DNA from: Methanothrix soehngenii GP6 | Lineage (GTDB): Archaea; Halobacteriota; Methanosarcinia; Methanotrichales; Methanotrichaceae | Assembly: GCF_000204415.1 (NCBI RefSeq) | Contig: NC_015416.1 | Location: 2,480,001-2,544,000, forward strand | Length of the DNA stretch: 64,000 bases | Direction: 5' to 3' | Shown: in pieces, positions 51,107-58,420 of the stretch | How the letters are laid out: every line of letters starts with the position of its first letter | Position numbering within the stretch: position 1 is the stretch's first letter | Program-made: the position numbers and the translations under genes | The notes under the pieces: generated by a model | Seen by the model: the letters and a program-made list of their open reading frames with translations, nothing else | Told to the model about the DNA's origin: nothing | The model's database searches: none

Positions 51107-52045
51107 ATGACAAACCAAGGATTCTCAGACTTCAGAGCATATATCGAGCTGCTACGCCCACCGCTCGCGCCCATGGACATCGCCATGCCTGCAGCCTCGG
51201 CTCTCTTGGCGGTCTATGCGGTGGAAGGGACTCTTCCTCCTCTGATTCCTTTTGTAATAGCTGTGCTCGGATCCTACTGTGCCATCACCAGCTCTTATGT
51301 CTATAACGACTGCTGCGATATCGAGGTGGATAAGGTCGGCATGCCCTGCCGGCCACTGCCTTCGGCAAAGCTGAACAAGAGGCAGGCCCAGTCTTGGTCG
51401 ATATTTCTCTTTCTCGTCGCCCTGTCTGCCGCCCTCTACCTCAACCCCGAGAGCTTTGTCGCCCTCGTCGCTGCCACCATACTTGCAAGCATCTACTCCG
51501 CCTGGGCCAAGAGGAATACCCCCTTCTCCTGGATCTTCGTGGGATTATCCTATGGATTGGTGCCTTTAGGCGTCTGGCTGGCTATGGAGCCGGCGGGGAT
51601 TCTCAAGGCCGGCGCTGGCATCCACCCTGCCTCTCTGATCCTGGCGGCGATGATCTGCATCACCGATTGGGGATTTACCAACTGCGATGCCTCCCGTGAT
51701 GTTGAGGGCGACAGAAGAGAGGGAATTCCCACCACACCCGCCACCTTCGGCATTGCGGTCACCGCAAAGATGGTGGCCCTCTTCTGGCTGGCAGGAATCG
51801 CTCTTTCCATTGCCCTGGGATTGGCCTCGGGCCTGGGGTGGTTCTATTTCATCGCAGCCATTGTATCCGGCGGCTGGCTGCTGAGTCAGAACCAGGATTT
51901 CGTGCGCCATCCGACAGCAAAAAGAGGCGAGCAGTTCTTCTATCAGTCCGCCAACTACCGTGCGTGGCTCTTTGCGGCTCTGATCATCGATGTGCTGCTC
52001 AGAGCAACCCTGCTCCAGGCCCTGCCTCAGTTGGGTTGGCTTTGA
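51107..52045 (+). CDS. UbiA-family prenyltransferase
   Basis: 312 aa polytopic membrane enzyme. The two Asp-rich motifs that bind Mg-prenyl diphosphate are present: 'YNDCCDIEVDKV' (NDxxDxxxD) and 'NCDASRDVEGDRREGIPTTP'. About eight or nine hydrophobic segments follow the family pattern. In archaea this family includes digeranylgeranylglyceryl phosphate synthase for ether lipids and quinone or heme-type prenyltransferases; the exact acceptor cannot be decided here. Start is ambiguous between TTG 51098 (close to GAGGGAAG) and ATG 51107. Confidence 0.85.
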   Translation: MTNQGFSDFRAYIELLRPPLAPMDIAMPAASALLAVYAVEGTLPPLIPFVIAVLGSYCAITSSYVYNDCCDIEVDKVGMPCRPLPSAKLNKRQAQSWSIFLFLVALSAALYLNPESFVALVAATILASIYSAWAKRNTPFSWIFVGLSYGLVPLGVWLAMEPAGILKAGAGIHPASLILAAMICITDWGFTNCDASRDVEGDRREGIPTTPATFGIAVTAKMVALFWLAGIALSIALGLASGLGWFYFIAAIVSGGWLLSQNQDFVRHPTAKRGEQFFYQSANYRAWLFAALIIDVLLRATLLQALPQLGWL

Positions 52046-52065
52046 ACACAAATGGCTCTTGCATT

Positions 52066-52079
52066 CGAAAGCCTTTTAT
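52066..52079 (+). promoter_or_regulatory. Promoter element shared by two LWSWG genes, copy 1
   Basis: CGAAAGCCTTTTAT, identical to 52678-52691, 34 nt before the ATG in both cases. Position fits BRE plus TATA. Confidence 0.6.
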
Positions 52080-52113
52080 TGCCAAGAGTCATTTCAACAC
52101 CAGTGGGGTCAGT

Positions 52114-52659
52114 ATGAAGACTGCATTTGCAGCAGCAATGGCATTGCTGATAGCATGCCTCTTGGTCGGGAACGCTCTTGCTCAGGAGAATAATAACTTC
52201 CAGAGCGTTGGCGGGGACTACGGCAGAAATGTATTGAGCACCATCGGAGCATCGGACGCCGAGGCGGCATCAAAAAGCGAGAGCAATCAAAATCTATGGA
52301 GCTGGGGAGGAGCGCCCAAAGGCAGCCTGATTGTGGACGGTAATATCATCGGCGATCCGCGGTATACGTTGAAGAACCTGAGCGTTATGCGCGATTGGCT
52401 GGGCGATTCGTTCGTGGATCCCTATGGAGATACTCCTGCTTATTCCTATTTCGATCCGGTCACTGGGGAGAGAGTTAAAACCTATGTGGATCCAATCACC
52501 GGGCAGCACTACTATACATACACAGATTCCAATAGCGGAAAACTGGTCTACGTCTACTTTAATCCGGAGACTGGCGAGCCGATATATGCCAGCTTCACTC
52601 CCATCTCCGGCCAATACATCGAAGAAGAGCAATACTCATTGCCACCAATACTCAGATAA
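52114..52659 (+). CDS. Exported LWSWG family member 2
   Basis: 181 aa from ATG 52114, the first Met followed by a signal peptide ('AFAAAMALLIACLLVGNALA'); upstream in-frame residues belong to the end of the UbiA gene in another frame. Block 1 'DYGRNVLSTIG', a Ser/Glu linker, then 'LWSWGGAPKGSLIVDG'. Residues ~108-170 are five short repeats of the form (F/V/T)(D/N/T)PxTGxxxxxY ('FDPVTGERVKTY', 'VDPITGQHYYTY', 'TDSNSGKLVYVY', 'FNPETGEPIYAS', 'FTPISGQYI'), likely beta hairpins. It ends 'YSLPPILR'. Followed by its paralogue 66 nt later under a duplicated promoter. Function unknown. Confidence 0.78.
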   Translation: MKTAFAAAMALLIACLLVGNALAQENNNFQSVGGDYGRNVLSTIGASDAEAASKSESNQNLWSWGGAPKGSLIVDGNIIGDPRYTLKNLSVMRDWLGDSFVDPYGDTPAYSYFDPVTGERVKTYVDPITGQHYYTYTDSNSGKLVYVYFNPETGEPIYASFTPISGQYIEEEQYSLPPILR

Positions 52660-52677
52660 AACTGATTAAATGACCTG

Positions 52678-52691
52678 CGAAAGCCTTTTAT
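52678..52691 (+). promoter_or_regulatory. Promoter element shared by two LWSWG genes, copy 2
   Basis: CGAAAGCCTTTTAT, same spacing to the ATG at 52726 as copy 1 has to 52114. Confidence 0.6.
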
Positions 52692-52725
52692 CATCAGGCA
52701 TCAATCTCAGCATGGTGGGTTCGGT

Positions 52726-53211
52726 ATGAAGACTGCATTAGCAGTGATTGTATTGGCATTAGCTTGTCTCTTGCTAGCGAACTCTTCTGCTCAGAGCATT
52801 GGCAGCTTTCAGACTCTGAGTGGAGATTCCGGCAGGTCTATCCTGGCAAGCCTGGAGGCCATTGATTCCCAATCAAAGGAAAAAAGCCAGAATACGAGCG
52901 AGAATGATACCCTTTGGAGCTGGGGAAGCGCGCCCAAGGGAAGCGTTCTTGTGGATGGAGAGGTCTTGACCGATCCATTCAACAGCTGGAAGGATTTCAA
53001 CCTCACAGAGAGCGGGATAGCTCAAGTGGGAGTCGATCCCTTCAAGGGGTATCCGATATATGCCTACAAGATCCCCAGGACTGGGGAGACGAAGTACTTC
53101 TACCTGGATCCTTACACCAATGAGCCATTCTATGTGGATGGCTATGCCGGTGCAGACATCCCTGTTGTTGCGAAGAGCAGCAGTTACTCATTGCCACCGG
53201 TCTTGAGATAG
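52726..53211 (+). CDS. Exported LWSWG family member 3
   Basis: 161 aa. Signal peptide 'ALAVIVLALACLLLANSSA', then 'LSGDSGRSILASLEAIDS', a Ser/Lys/Asn linker with one sequon, 'DTLWSWGSAPKGSVLVDGEV', and a Tyr-rich C-terminal half holding two of the DPxTG-like units ('KIPRTGETKYFY', 'LDPYTNEPFYV'). It ends 'YSLPPVLR', the same C-terminal motif as the preceding gene. The pair arose by tandem duplication that included the promoter. No named family is known to me. Extracellular. Confidence 0.78.
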   Translation: MKTALAVIVLALACLLLANSSAQSIGSFQTLSGDSGRSILASLEAIDSQSKEKSQNTSENDTLWSWGSAPKGSVLVDGEVLTDPFNSWKDFNLTESGIAQVGVDPFKGYPIYAYKIPRTGETKYFYLDPYTNEPFYVDGYAGADIPVVAKSSSYSLPPVLR

Positions 53212-53348
53212 GAGCCTCCCGGATAGATCTGAATTGACCGAACGGAATGATGGCCGCTCTGCTCACATGCAGGATAAGAGCGGAGCTTGATATTATTGGC
53301 AGAAATGCTGCCGTTAATGAGCATAATCGAATAAAGGAGTGATTGAAT

Positions 53349-53801
53349 ATGAAGAATAAAATCGTATATATTTCGATATTTCTGTGTCTGGCGGGCCTGG
53401 CAGTGGCCGCAGAATATACCGACTGGCAGAACGGAGCCATTGATGGCTTCAAGAAGGGCTTTGAGATGGGTCAAGCATACCAGCTTGCCCTTGACGGAAA
53501 GAATATCGATGGCTTCAATGCCAAGGTTGACGAATACAATGCCTGGGTGAGGGCCAACTTCGGAGAAGATCCAAATATGCTAATGCCGAAGATGACCGCT
53601 CCAGTAGATCTTAGCAAGCCGGTTCTCATCACCAATACCACCGCCAGCTCGAAGGGGATAGTGCACGAGATCGATGGATCGTCAGGCAACAAGACATTTT
53701 CCACCAATGACGTTAACCTGCTTTCAGATGCGGCTATCGATCAATATCGGAGATCTGAAGAGGGAAAGGCCAGCGGAGCAGAGTATCTGGGCGGGATCTG
53801 A
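53349..53801 (+). CDS. Exported protein of unknown function (150 aa)
   Basis: Start ATG 53349 has AGGAGTGA 6 nt upstream; TTG 53343 is also open. Signal peptide 'IVYISIFLCLAGLAVA', then a helical region 'TDWQNGAIDGFKKGFEMGQA' in which aromatic and Gly residues recur ('DGFNAKVDEYNAWVRANFG'), followed by a polar tail with sequons ('ITNTTASS', 'GNKTFSTN'). No family recognised. Ends in a strong terminator, so it is the last gene of its unit. Confidence 0.7.
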   Translation: MKNKIVYISIFLCLAGLAVAAEYTDWQNGAIDGFKKGFEMGQAYQLALDGKNIDGFNAKVDEYNAWVRANFGEDPNMLMPKMTAPVDLSKPVLITNTTASSKGIVHEIDGSSGNKTFSTNDVNLLSDAAIDQYRRSEEGKASGAEYLGGI

Positions 53802-53827
53802 AGCTTCCGCCACAAGCTTCTTTTTTT
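53800..53827 (+). terminator. Hairpin plus T7 terminator
   Basis: GAAGCTT-CCGCCAC-AAGCTTC followed directly by TTTTTTT, starting at the stop codon of the preceding gene. Confidence 0.8.
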
Positions 53828-53960
53828 ATTCGGGCGATCTGCCAATTCGAATCCCAAAAAAGATGGGGCGAGGAGGCAGTGAAAAAAGGTAGCGGCTCGG
53901 CTGATACAGCCAGATAGAAGACTGCAATCCTCATATACTTGCAGCTCTAACAGAAGGCAG

Positions 53961-54233
53961 ATGCAATGGGAACTGGTTGGCTGGTGTGCAGCTCTTTTGA
54001 CGATGTTCGGATTCGTCCCCCAGATCCTCAAAATCTATCGGACAGAGTCTGTCTCAGATGTCAGCCTGATCATGCTCCTGCAATTTTCACTGGGAATGTT
54101 CCTCTGGCTGCTCTATGGCCTGTATATTCAGGATCGCATTCTGATCGTCTCCAATACGATCTCCTTTCTCACCCTGATGGTGGCCACCGGGATGTATATG
54201 AAGTACAGAAAAAGTGGTGCCAGCCCTCTGTAG
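53961..54233 (+). CDS. SemiSWEET/PQ-loop sugar transporter
   Basis: 90 aa with three transmembrane helices: ~4-22, ~36-55 and ~62-80. The PQ motif lies in 'LLTMFGFVPQILKIYRTESV', and 'LGMFLWLLYGLYIQDRILIV' is the second-helix signature with the Trp and Asn-side lining of the sugar site ('VSNTISFLTL'). SemiSWEETs act as dimers facilitating sugar diffusion across the membrane. No ribosome site is obvious. Stands alone after the terminator at 53800. Confidence 0.88.
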   Translation: MQWELVGWCAALLTMFGFVPQILKIYRTESVSDVSLIMLLQFSLGMFLWLLYGLYIQDRILIVSNTISFLTLMVATGMYMKYRKSGASPL

Positions 54234-54355
54234 CATCCATGAGAGGCAGTCATTAGCCGGAATGAAAAGCAAAAGAGCGCTCCAAGCATCATGTTCGGGA
54301 GCAGGCGAGAACAAGAAAGCAGGTTAACTGACATTGACCAATTGACACAGCATCC

Positions 54356-54661
54356 CTATCCGTCTTCTTCCCGCTCACTCATCTTATTTTTGATCCTCTC
54401 TTGCAGCCTCTCCAGAGAGGCTTTTGTGCTCAGGCGACTGTCACAGGGAGAAGTGTCTTTGGGATTGCAGCCAGCCAGAAGGTCCATCACTCTGTCGGCC
54501 ATATCGAAGGCCTCAAGCTCCTCCAGATGCTGCAATAAGATACTGGCGCGGGAGTTGAATTCCCGGCATTTCCCCGTCTGCGAGATAGCAGCCTCGTGCA
54601 TTTCATAGAGCAGAGAAAGCTCCTTATTGATCTGCAACCAGTCCTCCCTTTTTATCGCCAT
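54356..54661 (-). CDS. Hypothetical helical protein (101 aa)
   Basis: Starts MAIKREDWLQINKELSLLYE. It is wholly helical and charged ('ASILLQHLEELEAFDMADRV', 'ERLQERIKNKMSEREEDG'), with three Cys residues. No family is recognised. The open frame reaches 54706, but the Met at 54661 is preferred because the corresponding sequence is duplicated from exactly that region at 57855-57925. It is divergent from the first ArsR gene and could be part of the same regulatory unit. Confidence 0.5.
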   Translation of the reverse strand: MAIKREDWLQINKELSLLYEMHEAAISQTGKCREFNSRASILLQHLEELEAFDMADRVMDLLAGCNPKDTSPCDSRLSTKASLERLQERIKNKMSEREEDG

Positions 54662-54811
54662 CCGGGAAAGGTATCCATCTTTCAGAAATATTAAGGCGAT
54701 GATCAAGGCGATTCTCTCAATGCAGAGGCGATGGTCTTATAGTCTCGATTCCAGTATCCTCGAATCCGATCAGCCTGAAAAATCGAATCAATTGCTTGAA
54801 TATGGAAGAGT

Positions 54812-54852
54812 GATAATATCGTATTATCGTCTTATGGCGATAAGCTTATATC
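54812..54852 (+). promoter_or_regulatory. Operator/promoter of arsR copy A
   Basis: Perfect dyad GATAATA-TCG-TATTATC (54812-54828), then CTTAT-GGCG-ATAAG (54831-54844) abutting the TATA-like CTTATATC (54845-54852), ~30 nt before the ATG. Candidate ArsR binding sites. Confidence 0.55.
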
Positions 54853-54879
54853 TGAATATGCTTTAATCGCGCTCCAATC

Positions 54880-55224
54880 ATGGCTCAAAAGAATGTCTCT
54901 GAACTGCGCTTGAAGATTCTGAGCGCTCTGTCCGATCCCACCCGTCTGGAGCTGCTCGAATACCTGAGCGGGGGCGAGCGATGCGTTTGCGAGATCCTTC
55001 CCGCCTTCTCCAGATCTCAGTCCACCATATCCAAGCATCTGAATATCCTCTTCGAGGCCGACATTCTGGATCGCAGAATAGACGGGAAAAAGACGCTCTA
55101 CAGCATAAAAGACCCTCAGGTTTTCGAATTGGTTCGCCTTGTAGACCAGATGGCCCTAAAGCAGATATCGCAGCTCGCAGAAGCAGGAAGGATTATCGAG
55201 GAGTCATTGAGCTGCGGGAGATAG
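54880..55224 (+). CDS. arsR: ArsR-family regulator, copy A
   Basis: 114-aa winged-helix repressor. 'LKILSALSDPTRLELLEYLS' opens the domain, 'SRSQSTISKHLNILFEADIL' is the recognition helix, and 'RIDGKKTLYSI' the wing. 'ERCVCEIL' matches the CxC (ELCVCDL-like) metalloid-sensing site of ArsR, so As(III)/Sb(III) or another soft ligand may be the inducer. Transcript predicted to be nearly leaderless. The permease gene follows within 5 nt, so autoregulation of a two-gene operon is likely. Nearly identical to the regulator at 58076. Confidence 0.9.
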   Translation: MAQKNVSELRLKILSALSDPTRLELLEYLSGGERCVCEILPAFSRSQSTISKHLNILFEADILDRRIDGKKTLYSIKDPQVFELVRLVDQMALKQISQLAEAGRIIEESLSCGR

Positions 55225-55229
55225 ATTTC

Positions 55230-56315
55230 ATGGCAACCTATGTCATAATGGCAGCCTTGGAGGCCGGGCTGGCAACACTGCTTGAATACCTCTCGGCGCA
55301 TGTATTGACCTGCCTGGTGCCAGCATTCTTCATCGCCGGTGCGATAGCAGCTCTCTTGAACAAGGATACTGTGCTCAAGTACTTCGGTGCTGATGCCCCA
55401 AAGTGGCTCTGCTACAGCGTGGCTTCCACCTCGGGGACTATATTGGCCGTCTGCAGCTGCACCATCCTGCCCATGTTTGCAGGAATCGAAAAGAGAGGGG
55501 CGGGCATTGGGCCAGCAACGGCCTTCCTCTTCTCCGGACCGGCGATAAACCTCATGGCCATCATCCTCACAGCCAGGGTCTTGGGCCTGGACCTGGGTGT
55601 AGCCAGGGCAGTGGCTGCAGTCTTCATGGCCGTGGTTATAGGTCTGATCATGGCGGCTATATTCCAAAGACATGACCCAAGCTGCAAAAACGATGCGGCT
55701 CCTTCTTCTTTTGATGTCGATCCAGACCCGGATCAAATGAGCCGGCCCAAATATATCACTGGCACATTTATGGCCGTGCTGGTGGCCATACTGCTCGTTG
55801 CCACCTCAAGCGCCATAGAGCTCCTGCCCAAGGCGATAATCGTGGGAGCGCTGATAGCAGTGGCTGCCTTCCTGATGAATAGATACTACCAGCCAGAGGA
55901 AAAGAGCGCCTTCCTGGAAGAGACCTGGTGGCTGACCAGGAAGATCTTTCCTCTCCTGGTAGTGGGCACATTTGTAACCGGGGTGATCGGCTACTTCCTG
56001 CCGGTTGAATGGGTAAGGACCATCTTTGGCACCAGCAGCTTTCTGGCCTGTTTTCTGGCCTCAGTGATCGGCTCGTTGCTCTATATGCCTACATTGCTTG
56101 AGGTGCCAGTAGTCGGAACTCTTTTCGGCTATAGCACGGGAGTTACGGCTGCCGGTCCTGCTCTGGCCCTTCTGCTTGCTGGTCCATCCCTGAGCCTTCC
56201 CAATATGATTGTTATCTGGAGGATAGTTGGAGCGAAAAAGGCCAGCGTCTACATCAGCCTGGTGGTGATCCTATCCACATTGGTGGGAATGCTCTACGGT
56301 GCCGTCGTTTCATAA
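55230..56315 (+). CDS. Permease of the DUF318/ArsP family, copy A
   Basis: 361 aa with two four- or five-helix bundles separated by a polar loop (residues ~148-172, 'RHDPSCKNDAAPSSFDVDPD'). Family motifs: 'VCSCTILPMFAGI' with a Cys pair in the membrane, 'GIGPATAFLFSGPAINLMAI', and the mirror half 'SVIGSLLYMPTLLEVPVVG' and 'GPALALLLAGPSLSLPNMIV'. Members (COG0701) include ArsP, which exports trivalent organoarsenicals, and relatives linked to other soft thiol-reactive compounds. Control by the ArsR protein just upstream supports export of such a compound. Start ATG 55230. Confidence 0.88.
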   Translation: MATYVIMAALEAGLATLLEYLSAHVLTCLVPAFFIAGAIAALLNKDTVLKYFGADAPKWLCYSVASTSGTILAVCSCTILPMFAGIEKRGAGIGPATAFLFSGPAINLMAIILTARVLGLDLGVARAVAAVFMAVVIGLIMAAIFQRHDPSCKNDAAPSSFDVDPDPDQMSRPKYITGTFMAVLVAILLVATSSAIELLPKAIIVGALIAVAAFLMNRYYQPEEKSAFLEETWWLTRKIFPLLVVGTFVTGVIGYFLPVEWVRTIFGTSSFLACFLASVIGSLLYMPTLLEVPVVGTLFGYSTGVTAAGPALALLLAGPSLSLPNMIVIWRIVGAKKASVYISLVVILSTLVGMLYGAVVS

Positions 56316-56341
56316 TTGATAAGAGTAGGAGGATATCTTAT

Positions 56342-56911
56342 TTATTTTGAGATTCCCGGTTCTACCTCGGACACCCGGCCGCCTTCGACCTTGACTCTGA
56401 CCATGGTCTTCAGGTTGTAGCCTTTGGACCTCAGCAGCTCTGCTCCGTTTCCTCTCTCCACCACGATCACTGTATCCATAACCTCGGCCCCAGCCAGCTC
56501 CATAGAGTCCAGCGTGGCCTGAAGGGTGCCGCCGGTGCTGATCACATCATCCACCACGATCACCCTATCTCCCCTGTTTATTCCGTTCAGATAGAGCTGC
56601 GAGCGGGAGTAGCCGGTGACCTGGCTGATCTCGACCTCATTCGGGAGCCCGTACTTTCTCTTCCTTATTATCACCAGGGGGATATCGCATAGGATGGAAA
56701 GCACTATGCCTATGGGAATTCCCATGGCCTCAACAGTCACTATCTTATCCACATCCAGATTGGCGATCCGCACGATATTGGCGGTGACCTCTCTGATCAG
56801 ATCCGGCCTGATCTCGGGAACTCCGTCTGTAATGGGATGGATGAAGTAGTCGTACTCTCCCCGTTTGAATACGGGGGCTTCCAGCAATGATTTTTTGAGC
56901 CTTTCCAGCAT
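56342..56911 (-). CDS. hpt: Hypoxanthine/guanine phosphoribosyltransferase (archaeal Hpt)
   Basis: 189 aa. Purine salvage: transfers hypoxanthine or guanine to PRPP. The PRPP-binding motif is 'VIVVDDVISTGGTL' (~118-131), preceded by 'TVEAMGIPIGIVLS' and 'PLVIIRKRKYGLPNEVEIS' as in archaeal Hpt, which is related to adenine phosphoribosyltransferase. Residue patterns after the PRPP loop ('AEVMDTVIVVERG') complete the fold. It lies in the opposite orientation between the two ArsR-permease units and is not itself duplicated. Confidence 0.9.
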   Translation of the reverse strand: MLERLKKSLLEAPVFKRGEYDYFIHPITDGVPEIRPDLIREVTANIVRIANLDVDKIVTVEAMGIPIGIVLSILCDIPLVIIRKRKYGLPNEVEISQVTGYSRSQLYLNGINRGDRVIVVDDVISTGGTLQATLDSMELAGAEVMDTVIVVERGNGAELLRSKGYNLKTMVRVKVEGGRVSEVEPGISK

Positions 56912-57015
56912 AGGTGAGTTCTTTCATACTATTTTCCTTTTCAAGTTATTGGTCCCTGTGGCCAATCCTCCGGCAGGGCGGAAAAGATATATGACGTCCG
57001 ATAGGGATGCTATTG

Positions 57016-57807
57016 ATGACAGAGAAAAGCGTATGGGAAGAGTTTTTCGATGCTCATGCTCCGATCTATGAGGAAAACGTATTCACAAAAAACACCATTC
57101 AGGAGGTCAATTTCCTTACAGAGGAACTGGCGGTGAGAGATGGGGGCTCAATTCTTGATGTTGGATGCGGTACAGGACGTCACTCCATTGAGCTGGCCAG
57201 GCGGGGTTATGCTGTCACCGGGCTTGATCTGTCCGCAGAGATGCTTGCCAGGGCTGCGGATGCTGCCAGGAGCAAAAAAGTGAATGTGCAATGGATTCGT
57301 TCTGATGCTGCCCGGTTTCAGCTACCGAATAGCTACGATGGCGCAATCTGCCTGTGCGAGGGAGCTTTTGGGCTTCTGGGCAAGGGCGATGATCCTATTG
57401 GCCAGCCCCTGTCCATCCTGTGCAATATCTCCCGCAGCCTGAAGCCGCAGGCAAAGGCAGTATTCACTGTTCTCAACGCACTGGCATCGATTCGCAGGAA
57501 CGCGAATAAGGACGTTGAGGAGGGACGATTCGATCCTCTGACACTGGTTGAGTCTTCGGAATGCACGCCCCAAGAGGGGGTGGCTGCAGTTGCCGTTCGA
57601 GAGAGGGCTTTCGTGCCAACTGAGCTCGTCCTGCTCTTCCGCCTGGCAGGGATGTCTGTGATCAACATATGGGGCGGGACAGCAGGGAACTGGGGGAGAA
57701 GGCCCGTCGACCTGGATGAGATGGAGATCATGGTTGTGGCATGCAAAACAGGCGAGCCTCTGGATGGGGATGGCGCCCGCTCGCGCTCAAAATTGTCTGC
57801 AGAATAA
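57016..57807 (+). CDS. Class I SAM-dependent methyltransferase
   Basis: 263 aa from ATG 57016 (AGGG at a distance of ~9 nt; ATG 57007 is an alternative). Motif I 'ILDVGCGTGRHSIELARRGY', motif II 'VTGLDLSAEMLARA', 'VQWIRSDAARFQLPNSYDGA' and 'LCEGAFGLLG' establish the Rossmann methyltransferase fold. The C-terminal ~60 residues extend with 'INIWGGTAGNWGRRPVDLDE', typical of small-molecule methylases of the UbiE/arsenite-methylase type, but the three Cys of ArsM are not seen, so arsenite is not implied. Lies between the duplicated ArsR-permease units. Confidence 0.85.
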   Translation: MTEKSVWEEFFDAHAPIYEENVFTKNTIQEVNFLTEELAVRDGGSILDVGCGTGRHSIELARRGYAVTGLDLSAEMLARAADAARSKKVNVQWIRSDAARFQLPNSYDGAICLCEGAFGLLGKGDDPIGQPLSILCNISRSLKPQAKAVFTVLNALASIRRNANKDVEEGRFDPLTLVESSECTPQEGVAAVAVRERAFVPTELVLLFRLAGMSVINIWGGTAGNWGRRPVDLDEMEIMVVACKTGEPLDGDGARSRSKLSAE

Positions 57808-57854
57808 AAGCTCTGTGCGGGAGTTGAAATGCCAGCATTCTGCCTTTAGATAAC

Positions 57855-57925
57855 TGCCTCGTGCAGCTCGCAGAGCAGAGAAAGCTCCTTTTGGATCTGC
57901 ACCAGTCGTCCCTGTTCATCGCCAT
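57855..57925 (-). pseudogene. Frameshifted fragment of the 101-aa hypothetical gene
   Basis: Bases 57855-57925 match the first ~70 nt of the gene at 54356-54661 (ATGGCGAT..AGGGA.GACTGG). One T is missing after the Trp codon, shifting the frame. It marks the left limit of the duplicated segment. Confidence 0.7.
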
Positions 57926-58026
57926 CCGGGAAAGATATCCGCTATTACGGAGTATTAAGGCGATGCTCTCAAAACAAACGTGATGCTCTAAATGTGGTTC
58001 GATTAGATGTGCATTTCTATTATCGT

Positions 58027-58048
58027 CTTATGGCGATAAGTTTATATC
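58027..58048 (+). promoter_or_regulatory. Operator/promoter of arsR copy B
   Basis: CTTATGGCGATAAG (58027-58040) followed by TTTATATC (58041-58048). Only the right half (TATTATC) of the upstream dyad seen in copy A is retained. Confidence 0.5.
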
Positions 58049-58075
58049 GGAATATGCATTAATCGCGCTTTAATC

Positions 58076-58420
58076 ATGGCTCAAAAGAATGTCTCTGAAC
58101 TGCGCTTAAAGATTCTGAGCGCTCTGTCCGATCCCATCCGTCTGGAGCTGCTCGAATTCCTGAGCGGGGGCGAGCGATGCGTTTGCGAGATCCTTCCCGC
58201 CTTCTCCAGATCTCAGTCCACCATATCCAAACATCTGAACATCCTCTTCGAGGCCGACATTCTGGATCGCAGAATAGACGGGAAAAAGACGCTCTACAGC
58301 ATAAAAGACCCTCAGGTTTTCGAATTGGTTCGCCTTGTAGACCGGATGGCCTTAAAGCAGATATCGCAGCTCGCAGAAGCAGGAAGGATTCTCGAGGAAT
58401 CATTGGGCATCGGGAGATGA
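58076..58420 (+). CDS. arsR: ArsR-family regulator, copy B
   Basis: 114 aa, differing from copy A at only a handful of positions (for example Pro-Ile for Pro-Thr near residue 21 and 'LGIGR' for 'LSCGR' at the end). Winged helix with 'SRSQSTISKHLNILFEADIL' and the CxC motif 'ERCVCEIL'. Leaderless, with an operator similar to but shorter than that of copy A. Its stop overlaps the permease start by ATGA, tighter coupling than in copy A. Because both repressors keep the same recognition helix, cross-regulation between the two units is likely. Confidence 0.9.
   Translation: MAQKNVSELRLKILSALSDPIRLELLEFLSGGERCVCEILPAFSRSQSTISKHLNILFEADILDRRIDGKKTLYSIKDPQVFELVRLVDRMALKQISQLAEAGRILEESLGIGR

Noticed and set aside
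54981-55229. N-terminal extension of permease copy A into the ArsR gene
   Set aside because: It overlaps the ArsR coding region in another frame; the membrane protein begins at ATG 55230.
57016-57807. Arsenite methyltransferase (ArsM) assignment for the methyltransferase between the ArsR units
   Set aside because: The context is tempting, but the conserved Cys triad of ArsM is not present, so only the class I fold is claimed.
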